A stretch of 64,000 nucleotides of DNA, from the NCBI GenBank assembly GCA_023091665.1, contig JALJCQ010000001.1, forward strand, positions 2,604,001-2,668,000. The letters are read 5' to 3'. The translations under genes and the position numbers were made by a program. Shown one piece after another: positions 33,192-41,941 of the stretch; positions within the stretch are counted from its first letter, which is position 1; each line of letters opens with the position of its first letter. The notes beneath the pieces are model-generated. The model searched no databases and had not been told where the DNA came from. It was given only the letters and a program-made list of their open reading frames with translations. Origin of the DNA: Pythium myriotylum (Eukaryota > Oomycota > Peronosporomycetes > Pythiales > Pythiaceae).

Positions 33192-34133
33192 CTATACTAA
33201 TGCAGTGACTGGCGGTTGCAGACGTGTCGTGGTCTTCTCCTGGCAATCTCCTTCACTGCGAATGACAGGCGAAATTTGTCCGGTGCAGGACGATATGTTG
33301 GCATCTTGTATGCATGCAGCGACTTTACTGAGAGATCCGAGGGCTCGTTGGAGGCCCGCAACAAAGTCCAAGTCCGTGCCGAACCAGCTGCAGATGCCTG
33401 TCTTATCAAAAAGAAACCGCAGCTTCCCCGGGACATCGATAGCTTTGCTAATCAGCTCCTGGGTGATCTCTTCGTTGCCGCGCAAGTTGGGGTAGAGACA
33501 GAGCACACCGTCACGGAAAGGATACACTCTCAGCACGGCATCGACCACGACAAAAGTCATCTCTCCGAATGGTGATACCTCCACGTAGCTTGGCGTGCAA
33601 ATGGTCTTGGCGAAGAAGCTGCTGTACAGTCGCGATTGCTCCATCAGTTGATCGATCCCTTCATAGTCTGGACCTCCGACGTTTGGGATCATCACGGAAC
33701 GCAAAAACTGTTCTTGCTGGAGTCCTCGACTGGCGCTGTAGCCATGGCCAAACTGGCGCACATACTCTGTCGTGACACGAACTGGCGCGCCAACGAGCGT
33801 CGTCCTCGAGTGGAACACGCGTTGGCTCTGAAGCAGCATGCGGCGCTGGTCGTTTAGCGTCGCGACGGACTCTGCGAGTTGGCAGACTTCCAGCTCTAGC
33901 TCCCCGACTCGTTCTTGTTGCTTGGCGCGGTGGCGCCGCTGGTGGTACTTGAACTGGAGTCGACGTCGCTCCACTTTCTCCTCCGGCGTCAGCTTGCGCC
34001 GAGGCCGCGTCGCCAGCACTCGCTCCATCTCCTGGTCGCTCGTGAGAGCTTCGGTGGCTGTATCATCGTCGACGACCGGCACTACCGTCGGTTGGAGAGT
34101 TGGTGCGTGGAGATGCGAGCGGCGGGAGACCAT
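33192..34133 (-). CDS. bZIP-like protein 2 with NTF2-like C-terminal domain
   Basis: A single exon of 313 residues from ATG 34133. The N terminus shares the LATRPRRKLTPEEK stretch with bZIP-like protein 1, so these two are the closest pair. Basic region about 55-75 with QFKYHQRRHRAKQQ; the invariant Asn position is Phe 61. Leucine-zipper heptads run to about 105. The C-terminal domain (about 115-290) has the shared landmarks GPDYEGIDQLMEQ, WFGTDLDFVAGL and CTGQI. Probably a nuclear dimeric regulator. Target sequence cannot be predicted from the canonical bZIP code because the key base-reading residue is changed. Confidence 0.87.
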   Translation of the reverse strand: MVSRRSHLHAPTLQPTVVPVVDDDTATEALTSDQEMERVLATRPRRKLTPEEKVERRRLQFKYHQRRHRAKQQERVGELELEVCQLAESVATLNDQRRMLLQSQRVFHSRTTLVGAPVRVTTEYVRQFGHGYSASRGLQQEQFLRSVMIPNVGGPDYEGIDQLMEQSRLYSSFFAKTICTPSYVEVSPFGEMTFVVVDAVLRVYPFRDGVLCLYPNLRGNEEITQELISKAIDVPGKLRFLFDKTGICSWFGTDLDFVAGLQRALGSLSKVAACIQDANISSCTGQISPVIRSEGDCQEKTTTRLQPPVTALV

Positions 34134-35135
34134 CGCGCAAGCTCCAGGTCGTGGGACTCGAACAGTCTCTCTGGTGCGCTCTTTCCATGGTCCCTGGGAG
34201 AGATGACGGTAGTGACATACTCACTCAATGTATTGTTGTAAGACAGCTGACAGGATACTTCTCACTTGAGTGACTGGGTTCACACGATCGCCCATCAATC
34301 GTGGCCTTGCGATCTCTGTGGTCAAGAGGAGACGAGCAATAAAGAACGACGAGCAAACTGTTGACATCATCCGTATGGAGAAACCGTGGCGTATTCATGC
34401 CTCACGCCAACGAGCGGAGCGTCGAGACGCTGGCCATAGGCCGGCCAACCACGGCGACACGGAGCGCAGGGCCGCCAGAACTAATCATGCGGGACTCGCT
34501 GTCGGGTGGCACCAGCTCTTCCATGGCGGCCCGTCTGGTTCGAATAGAGGCCTTCGATCGGGGGGACCATTATGCGTGTGTCTCCGTTCGTCGACTGCCC
34601 CTGCCAGTCGTGACAGAGTCTGCCTCGTCGTAAGCTGCGTCTCAGTTCGGTGGTGGTGACTCATTCGTTGTGTCAAAGCTGTAAGCTTACAAATTACGAA
34701 CGCCACCTGCGCTGATCCAGTCGTCCAGGTGGCTGGAAGTAGCCATGCGAAAACGAATCGGCCGGTGGCGGCGTGTCAAAATCCGTCCCACGGCGCTATC
34801 CGCTCGTGCGTGGATCTGCTCGGGCGTGGATCCGTTTAATCGGCCACGAACGCCCGGTCCCACGCTCCCATCGTTCGCGACAGCAGCAGGCGCCTGGGAA
34901 GGACCCTCTTCGCTCGTCGCCCTCGTCAAGCGCGACGCGCTCTGACTCATCTTCCGGCGTGTGACTCATGCGCGACTCGCCCGTGACCTAGTGGGTACAG
35001 CCAACTAACTGCAAGGCTACAAGTATTTCACTCCACTTCTGTGATTAGTCCAAACTGAGTCGAGTACACTTGTAATTTCGACCAAACCTCGCCGCTTCTG
35101 GTTTTCTGTTACGACTCGGTCATCCACCTTCGAAA
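34134..35135. promoter_or_regulatory. Divergent intergenic region between bZIP-like genes 2 and 3
   Basis: A 1 kb spacer between genes that point away from each other, so it should contain both promoters. Small frames only. A pyrimidine-rich TTCACTCCACTTCT near 35028-35042 faintly resembles the oomycete initiator upstream of the plus-strand gene. Confidence 0.45.
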
Positions 35136-35981
35136 ATGGCGCCTCGGAAACCCCGGCCGACGGCCGTGAGCGTCGCCATCGCCGCCTCGGCCGCCCGCGA
35201 CGACGACGAGCTCCAGCGCCGCCGTCTCCAGTACAAGATCTACCAGCGCCACCACCGCGCGCGGCAGAAGAGCCGCACGGCGCGCCTCGAAGGCGAGGTC
35301 GCGGCGCTCGCGACCCAAGTGGCGCAGCTCCAGGCGCAGTACGAGGCGCTCTCGGCGCGGAACCGCGGCGTCTTCCTCGCGCGGTCCACGCCCGGCGGCA
35401 CGCCCGCGCGCGTCGTCGCCGAGTTCTACCGCGTCTACGAGCACGGCTACCGCGCGGCCGCGAGCGAGATGCAGGCCCAGTTTCTGCGGGCGACCATGGT
35501 GCCCGACGTGCGCGGACCCGACTTCCGCGGCGTCGAGGCGCTCGTCGAGCAGTGGCAGATCTACGGGAGCCTCTTCCACCGCACCCACTACGCCGCCAAG
35601 CGCATGGCCATCGACACCTACGGCGACGTCACGGTCGTGGTCGCCGATGTCGACATGACGATCCGCCCCACGCGCCACGGGGCCGTGTGTCTCTACCCCA
35701 ACATCCTCGGCGACGAAGCCTCGACCCAGCTGCTCGTGACCAATCCGGTGCGGCTCTCTGGTTCGGTACGGTTCGTCTTCGACGCCAGCGGCTGCGTGAC
35801 GTGGTTCGGAGCCGACATGGACTTTGTGTCGGGCCTCATCTCGGTTCTCGGCTCTGCAAAACGAGTCAGCAGGTGTGTGCAGGACGCCAACATGTCGCTT
35901 TGCACGGGACGAATTGTACTTTCCCACGACGACGTCCACGGGTGGCGTGAAGAGCCCAATGAGATGCCACCGTTCGCATAG
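35136..35981 (+). CDS. bZIP-like protein 3 with NTF2-like C-terminal domain
   Basis: A single exon of 281 residues from ATG 35136, in an AAAATGG context. The shortest N terminus before the basic region in the plus-strand copy: QYKIYQRHHRARQK, with Tyr 33 at the Asn position. Zipper about 45-75 (LEGEVAALATQVAQLQ). Shared C-terminal domain with GPDFRGVEALVEQW, WFGADMDFVSGL and CTGRI. Strongly GC-biased third positions compared with the other four family members. It converges on bZIP-like gene 4, with 133 nt between the stops. Confidence 0.87.
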   Translation: MAPRKPRPTAVSVAIAASAARDDDELQRRRLQYKIYQRHHRARQKSRTARLEGEVAALATQVAQLQAQYEALSARNRGVFLARSTPGGTPARVVAEFYRVYEHGYRAAASEMQAQFLRATMVPDVRGPDFRGVEALVEQWQIYGSLFHRTHYAAKRMAIDTYGDVTVVVADVDMTIRPTRHGAVCLYPNILGDEASTQLLVTNPVRLSGSVRFVFDASGCVTWFGADMDFVSGLISVLGSAKRVSRCVQDANMSLCTGRIVLSHDDVHGWREEPNEMPPFA

Positions 35982-36114
35982 CGACCATTCAAATACCTCC
36001 TGTGTTTATCTGTTATCCACTTCAAACAAACCGTGTCATACGAGAACTACAGCGCCCATGTTACGGGCACTTCATTTAAAGGAAACAATCAACTAATTGA
36101 AACATGCAAAGCCA

Positions 36115-37065
36115 TCAAAAGCACGCTACTGTGTCGCATAAGAGAAACGAAATATCGAGGCGCCCGCTGGCCTCCGTCGCCTCCTGCGGCTTGTCCTTGG
36201 CTTCAGGTGTCTGGAGCTTGATGAATCCCGTGCTCCCGTCGAGGAGGGCCTCGTCAAGCGCCACACAGGCCTTCCGGAACGAGCCCAGTGCGCTTGCGAG
36301 CGCCCCCAAAAAGTCCATGTCCGAGGTGAACCAGCTCACGCGGTCGTTTCCCTCAAACACAAAGCGGAGCGAGCTCTTGACGACGAGCGGCGTGTCGAGC
36401 AGGTCTTGGAGCGAGCCTTCGCAGTTGGCCAGAGATGGAAAGAGCTTGGCGACACTGTCGCGTCGCTGCCGCAAGGCGAGCGTCGTGGTGACTGTGACGA
36501 CCGTCATCTCGTCCTGGAGCTCAATGTCCATCTGCCGCGCACTGAGATGCACGGATGAAAAAAATTGACTGTATCGCTGCCACTGGCTGAAAAGTTCGTC
36601 AGCCCCATCGAACTGACATCCCCGGACGTTGACATCCATCATTGAGCGCATGAACTGTGCCTGCATCTCTCCATCCGCGAGCGTGTACCCTCGCTCGAAG
36701 ATACGAAAGTACTCTCGCACGAGCTGGGCGGGGACGCCGGCGTGGGTGCCTCGGATCGGCACGGTCGCGACGGCGTGCTGGTGGCGGGCGGCGTGGGTTC
36801 GCATGCGAGCGAGGTGGTCGATCTCCTTCTTGAGCTGCACGACCTGGTCCTCGAGCAGTCGGGCTCGCTCGTTCTGGCGGGCACGGTGGCGACGCTGGTA
36901 CATCATGTACTGTCGCCGCTTCTTCGCGGCGCGGTCCTGGTTGCCTTTGTCATCCACTGGCTCGCTCTGGGGTTTGCTGACCACGGTCTTGGACGCTGGA
37001 TCCCGCATTTCTTTCTTGCGAAGCGGCAGGAGCTTGTTCTTGGCGATGCATGCGAGTGGGGCCAT
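36115..37065 (-). CDS. bZIP-like protein 4 with NTF2-like C-terminal domain
   Basis: A single exon of 316 residues from ATG 37065 (CCACCATGG context). A basic, Lys-rich N terminus precedes the basic region RRQYMMYQRRHRARQN, with Tyr 53 at the Asn position. The zipper (LLEDQVVQLKKEIDHL) is short. The C-terminal domain is the most diverged of the five: the GPDY landmark is GCQFDGADELFSQW and the later motif is WFTSDMDFLGAL. This suggests an older duplicate. Predicted nuclear regulator. Confidence 0.85.
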   Translation of the reverse strand: MAPLACIAKNKLLPLRKKEMRDPASKTVVSKPQSEPVDDKGNQDRAAKKRRQYMMYQRRHRARQNERARLLEDQVVQLKKEIDHLARMRTHAARHQHAVATVPIRGTHAGVPAQLVREYFRIFERGYTLADGEMQAQFMRSMMDVNVRGCQFDGADELFSQWQRYSQFFSSVHLSARQMDIELQDEMTVVTVTTTLALRQRRDSVAKLFPSLANCEGSLQDLLDTPLVVKSSLRFVFEGNDRVSWFTSDMDFLGALASALGSFRKACVALDEALLDGSTGFIKLQTPEAKDKPQEATEASGRLDISFLLCDTVACF

Positions 37066-37859
37066 GGTGGCAGCACAGAGTGGGGTGGAATTAAAATCCG
37101 CTCACTTAATTCCTTTGTGAAACAGGTGCCCTCGGGCCCGTGGAGAGTGGAGGACAAAGGGGATGGGAAAGAGCGAGCGGAAGGAAACGCCACGGCCAAG
37201 TTCGGAACTGCCATCCAGATCTCCCATGTCTCGAAATTGCGGTGTCGCTATTTACTCACGTGATGCGAGTCAACGCATGATCGCCTGAGCGGGTCGAGTT
37301 ATCGCATGCCAGAATGGCCGTAAAAAAAAATCAAGCCGATTCCTCGGGTCAGCCTGCCCTCTGGGCTCAGAGAGTTCGACCTCATCGTGACGTATGGGCC
37401 TCCCTCCGGCTCCATCCGGTCTGGACCTCCTCACTCGTCTCCATTTCGGTACACTGCCAGTGGCCAAAATGGAAGGAGGGTCCTGTAGCCAAGTAGCACT
37501 CCCAAGGTCGCTGGGACAAGTCGGGTCAGTCAGTTCACATGTCTCAATGGCGAAGGATGGACTGCGGATGCGCGATGTGGTCCAGTCGTTGGTGAGACAC
37601 GCATCACAGGCTCTGCAAAGCGAGAAAGGCTCGCGACGAAAGCACGCCCACTCTTCGAGCCGTTTCGTCAAGCGCGGAAAATACTAATAATCGCCTCTTC
37701 CCTTCTTTTTCGTTCTTGCCTGCCGCGGCCTTCATCTTTCTTCCTCGTCGGAATCGCTTGTCAAGCCCACGCCAGCGAGTGGTTTGACACACGTCACGGG
37801 GGTCGAGGCAACTTCAACGTCACTCGCTTGAGGCACCCATTTAGAAAGCTTAGAGATGG
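37066..37859. promoter_or_regulatory. Divergent intergenic region between bZIP-like gene 4 and DRC2
   Basis: About 0.8 kb that should hold both promoters. Short frames only. The segment near 37490 superficially looks tRNA-like but has no partner arms. Confidence 0.4.
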
Positions 37860-39660
37860 ATGCCTTCTATTCTTCGCCCTCGCTTGGGCGACGCCGTAAC
37901 GGCCGCATCGAGCAGTTCATTGAGTGCATTGACCTCTCTTCTCCACATGGGGCTCACGCGTGTTGGCTCGTCTGGATGGAAGTCACGCGATGGGCGGGTA
38001 GTCCACGTTTCGTTCAAGCTGCGTGGTGGCGCGCAGCTGGGCAAGGCTGTCAAGGGCCGTTCCAAGGACGGCAGGGGCAAGAAGGATGAAGGCACGGACG
38101 AAGAGAGGCGGCTCCAGGACTCGATCCGGCGCATGGAGATGAACGACTACCTCAAGAAGCTCACGCAGTCCAAGAAGGCGCTGCTCAAGGAGTTTATGGA
38201 TAAGGAAGACAAGATCTCGCGCATGAACAAGCTCAAGATCCAGAACCACTGGCGCAAGATCATGCGGCTCGTCAAGGTCGAGTCGCTGCGCAAAGACGTC
38301 GAGATCCGGTCGCAGAACCACGAGCGCGATGTGGACCGCAAGGACGCGATCATCCAGATGCTCGATCGCGACCTCGAAGAGGCCGAGGAGCAGTTCCAAA
38401 TGGCCCTGCGCGCGCACTTGCTCAACATCGACGAGTTCATCGACCTCCAGGACGACCGGCTGCTCGGGCTCGAGAAAGAGTTCGAGCGTGACCTGCGTGA
38501 ACTTGAGCAGGAGTTCACGATCGAAAAGCACAAGATCGTGGCTCAGCACGGCGCCGAGAAGGCCGAACTCCAACGCATCATGGCGGCTGTCGAGCAGCAA
38601 GAAAAAGAAAAAGAGGCCGAGGCCCGGCAAGAGCACGAGCAGCTCCGTGAGGAGATCCGCAACAAGAACCTCGAAGACATCAACGTACTGAGAATCACGC
38701 TGGACAGCACGATCGAGGAGCTGGAGCAGCACTTTGAGACTGCCCACCTCAACTACCTCCAGAACACGGACCAACGCACGCAGGACTTTAAGTACCTCAC
38801 GGCCAAAGACCAGGAGCTTTCGCGAGACATCGAGCTCAAGATCCGAAAGATCGAGCGGCTCCAATCGAGCATCGCCCACTGGCGCACTAAAATCGCACAG
38901 AATGTCAAGGAGTGCACCGAGCGGAACCGCGCACTTGAGGAAGAGAAGAACACGATCTCGGGCCACTTCCAGAAGCTCAAGGCACGCATGAATCGCATGC
39001 GCGACGACCACAAGCGGCGGCTTGCAGATCTCTCTAACAACGCGCGTGAGGCTAAAAAGACCCTGGACGATCAGCTCTCTCTCGCCGAACGCATCATCTC
39101 GCTCGGGGAGCTTGTACGAAAGCTCGAAACCGAGCGCGAGCGCGTACTGCCGTTCTATCAGTCGACCATCGCCGACGAGAAAGAGGCCAATGAGATCACA
39201 GAGAACGTACGGCTCGCCGTGAGGACAGGTACGGGCCAGCGATGTAGCAACAGCGCTAGAAACACTGCTCACAAGTATGTAATCTATGTTAGAGCAAGTC
39301 CAGGGCGAAGAGAGCGAAGATTTGGTTGAGTTCCAGCCGCATGGGATCAACAACGGCGTCGCCGTGTCTGAGTGGGAATACCTGGACCTGTTCTGGAAGC
39401 GATACAACAAGGTGCTGCTCGACGACCTCGCGATCAAGCGCGAGAAAGATCGGTACGAGAGCGAGAACCGTGAGCTGCAGGCCATCCTCAAGCAGTATCT
39501 GGATGGTATCTCAGTCAACGACAATGTAATGAACAATGCCAATCCACTGCTCGTTGTGAACGGCCGCCTAAAGCTCCACCAGCCGGACGGGCTCGACAAG
39601 AAGAACAAGCCTGTGATCGATGCCAACCACATGGTCGCCACCAATCGTGTCAGCAAGTGA
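37860..39660 (+). CDS. DRC2: Dynein regulatory complex subunit 2 (CCDC65/DRC2), 2 exons
   Basis: Exons 37860-39228 and 39293-39660 (1,737 nt, 578 residues), with a 64-nt intron (GTACGG...ATGTTAG) joined in frame. The product is almost entirely coiled coil. It begins with the family-typical [16 protein letters not shown] and ends with [11 protein letters not shown] and [12 protein letters not shown], which are characteristic of DRC2. The protein is part of the nexin-dynein regulatory complex of motile flagella, so the organism makes swimming cells. The first about 60 residues before [16 protein letters not shown] match nothing in the family. An in-frame stop at 37851 precedes ATG 37860, but an unrecognised 5' exon with an acceptor near 38038 (GCGCAG) is possible, so the start is uncertain. 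Confidence 0.88.
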
Positions 39661-40974
39661 AACTGTGTAAGTGTTCCAAAGAAATGACACGGGGAATGAC
39701 ACCGTATTCTCGGTTACGTTGTGGGTTACACTTGGATGTAAAGTCGATCTGTGGATGACCACCATGTCTCCTGGGCACTCTCATCACCTCGAGGATCAGC
39801 GTAACAGAGGTTGTGTGACCGCACACTCCATAAATGATGCGATCCATTCCTCTAGCCTCGGCGGATCATCCTTTTCACCGCATTCCATAGGATGTTCCGA
39901 CGGCAATACGCGGTCTTGTCATAGCCGCGTTCATGCGTACTGAACTACTTTGGCGGTTCCACTCCGCCACGACCAAACTCGCACTCTTGCCACAGCATGT
40001 CAAGATGGCTTGGACACTTGGAAAGCTTGACCAGGTGGCTCGAGTTTGTGGTGGCGGGTGGAACTAACGCCCGCGTAGTTACGCCCGCACGGGCTACGCT
40101 TCAAGGAGCTGTTTGTCAGCTCGAGCTTGTGATTCGCATCACTCCACAGATGTACATCTCACTTGCAATACCGGTGTTGATATCCTCTAGCCTACTGTTC
40201 ATGTCGTTGATCTGGGCGTTCATGCACGCGAGCTCTCGCAACACAGCTTCTCAACTTGGTCCAGCAATATGCACCTTGCCCTGTCCAGCGTGGGCCAGCT
40301 CGTATCCGAGCTCAAGGCGTCGAACCATGCCCCCTTCGCCCGCAACATTCAACGAAATGCAATCTACTAGAGTGTGGTATGGAGCTCCACCTGTTTGAGC
40401 GACGTCATGAAGCCGTCGTTCATGCAGGTGTTGAGAGCTATTGGCACCATCGTACCTGCGGTCGTCGCGACCCAAAGCAGAGACCAGCGCTATGAAGCCA
40501 CCGAGAACCGCTGGTATCACTGGTGCAACGGACTGAAGGACCAAGGCTAGGGATGGGTTGCTTTCTGCTGGTACTTTGCAAGGCCTGATGGCCTTGCAAA
40601 GTACCAACAGAAAGCAACCATTCGCGTGATGGTCCAGCCGAATATGGATGCAGTCACAGCGTCCACCATGCGCTTTGTCGCTTTCGCCTCATGCGGTGTC
40701 AATCCCAACTGTTTGGCTCGGCAAACTGCGTGTCTGCGGTGTCATTTTCAGCGGATTTGTGACACCGTATGTGACACCAAAGTGGCAAGAATACCGTCTG
40801 TCACCGCATCGTATCCGCTGACATACGGTCCTCTCCAGCCAATCGGAGAGCCGGGTTACGTTGCATAAAGCGCTCATTGGCTGTCAGACTCGAAAATACA
40901 ACCTCGGTGTCATTTTTGGGATAATGTATCAATAGTACAATACAGTATATTCAACTTCTGTCTTCTCCTTGTCT
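39661..40974. other. 1.3-kb region with repeated TGACACCG motifs and decayed frames
   Basis: Between DRC2 and bZIP-like gene 5. The sequence AATGACACCG or its complement occurs at about 39695, 40737 and 40905. GGTTACGTTG occurs near both ends (about 39712 and 40854). Inside lies a frame of 133 codons (39997-40398) and a second open stretch to about 40548 in another frame, neither recognisable. It may be the relic of a mobile element. Confidence 0.45.
40556..40619. repeat. Near-perfect snap-back hairpin, 30-bp stem, 4-nt loop
   Basis: Arms 40556-40585 and 40590-40619 pair at 29 of 30 positions around the loop TGAT. The arms read GGTTGCTTTCTG...GCAAGGCC and the complement. Such a tight fold-back is rare by chance. 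It may come from an inverted duplication or template switch, or encode a small-RNA precursor. Confidence 0.92.
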
Positions 40975-41778
40975 TCAAGATAGTAAGAACGCAAGACGAT
41001 GGCGATTCGCGGGCGCTGGTGACCTTGGCGTTGAGATTCGACCGGACGAGAGCGAGAACCGCGAGTGTTCCAGGCACTCGGCCACGACCTCGAGCGAGCC
41101 GAGCACACGCACGAGCCCCGACACGAAATCCATGTCAGCTCCCATCCATGTGACCGAGCCGTTGGCGTCGAACTCGAAGCGGACCGAGCCGAATGCGACG
41201 AGCGACTGTGTCGTTAGTGCATGAACAACAGCTTCGTTGCATGCGAGGCTAGGACACAGACACTCGACGACGCCACGACGGCTGGGCCGCATCGTCATGA
41301 CGACATTGACGACCACGAGCGTCGTGTCTTCGATCGTTACGACGGCCAATCGATCGGCGACGTAGTTCGCTGATACGAAGAGCGATCCGTACAATTCCCA
41401 CTGCTCCACCAGTGCGTCCACGCCACTATAGTCGGGGCCGCGGACGTCCCTGGCCATGATCGACCGTTGGAAATTGTTCTGCGTCTCGCTGTGCGCGCTA
41501 CTGTATCCGTGGGCATAAACCTGGTAGAACGACGAGACAATGCGAGCTGGAGCACCAGTATCCATGCCACGTGACGCGAACAAGTGGAGGTTTCGACTCT
41601 CTAGCTCGGCGATTTCATCAGCAAGCGCAGCCGTCTGTTGCTCGAGCGTCCGCAATTTTCTTTTCTGCTTCTCGCGATGCCGGCGCTGAGAGATCCTGAA
41701 CTGCTCGCGGCGACGGCGGATGTGTTGCACGCCCTGGTCCGTTCGTGCCACATACTCCTTCCACGATGTCCCACGCAT
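40975..41778 (-). CDS. bZIP-like protein 5 with NTF2-like C-terminal domain
   Basis: A single exon of 267 residues. The frame is open back to a GTG at 41802, but the first ATG is 41778. Basic region EQFRISQRRHREKQKRK, with Phe 27 at the Asn position, then a Leu/Ala-rich zipper (LEQQTAALADEIAELE). Shared C-terminal landmarks are GPDYSGVDALVEQW, WMGADMDFVSGL and SSGRI. The stop is at 40975, just after the motif-rich 39.7-40.9 kb region. Predicted nuclear regulator. Confidence 0.87.
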   Translation of the reverse strand: MRGTSWKEYVARTDQGVQHIRRRREQFRISQRRHREKQKRKLRTLEQQTAALADEIAELESRNLHLFASRGMDTGAPARIVSSFYQVYAHGYSSAHSETQNNFQRSIMARDVRGPDYSGVDALVEQWELYGSLFVSANYVADRLAVVTIEDTTLVVVNVVMTMRPSRRGVVECLCPSLACNEAVVHALTTQSLVAFGSVRFEFDANGSVTWMGADMDFVSGLVRVLGSLEVVAECLEHSRFSLSSGRISTPRSPAPANRHRLAFLLS

Positions 41779-41941
41779 GAGTCTCTCACTCTGTCTTGAC
41801 ACGGCAAATCGGCGACTGACGACACGTGGTCATAGTCTTACCATGTGAGCTTGGGACTGGGACCCGGCGGTCGACCCCGATAACGAGCGGTTAGCTGCGA
41901 CCCGACGGCTGGGTCTGACCAGGTCTGACCAGCGAGACACG

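Noticed and set aside
35109..35939. 276-codon minus-strand frame
   Set aside because: Shadow of bZIP-like gene 3, which carries conserved motifs on the plus strand.
37480..37550. A-box-like TAGCCAAGTAG suggesting a tRNA
   Set aside because: No B-box or cloverleaf partner downstream.
37983..39656. 557-codon minus-strand frame rich in Leu and Val
   Set aside because: Antisense of the Glu/Lys-rich DRC2 coiled coil. The composition mirrors the coding strand.
39997..40398. 133-codon frame with a short hydrophobic stretch
   Set aside because: No homology seen. Neighbouring frames are equally open, so it is more likely decayed or chance sequence.
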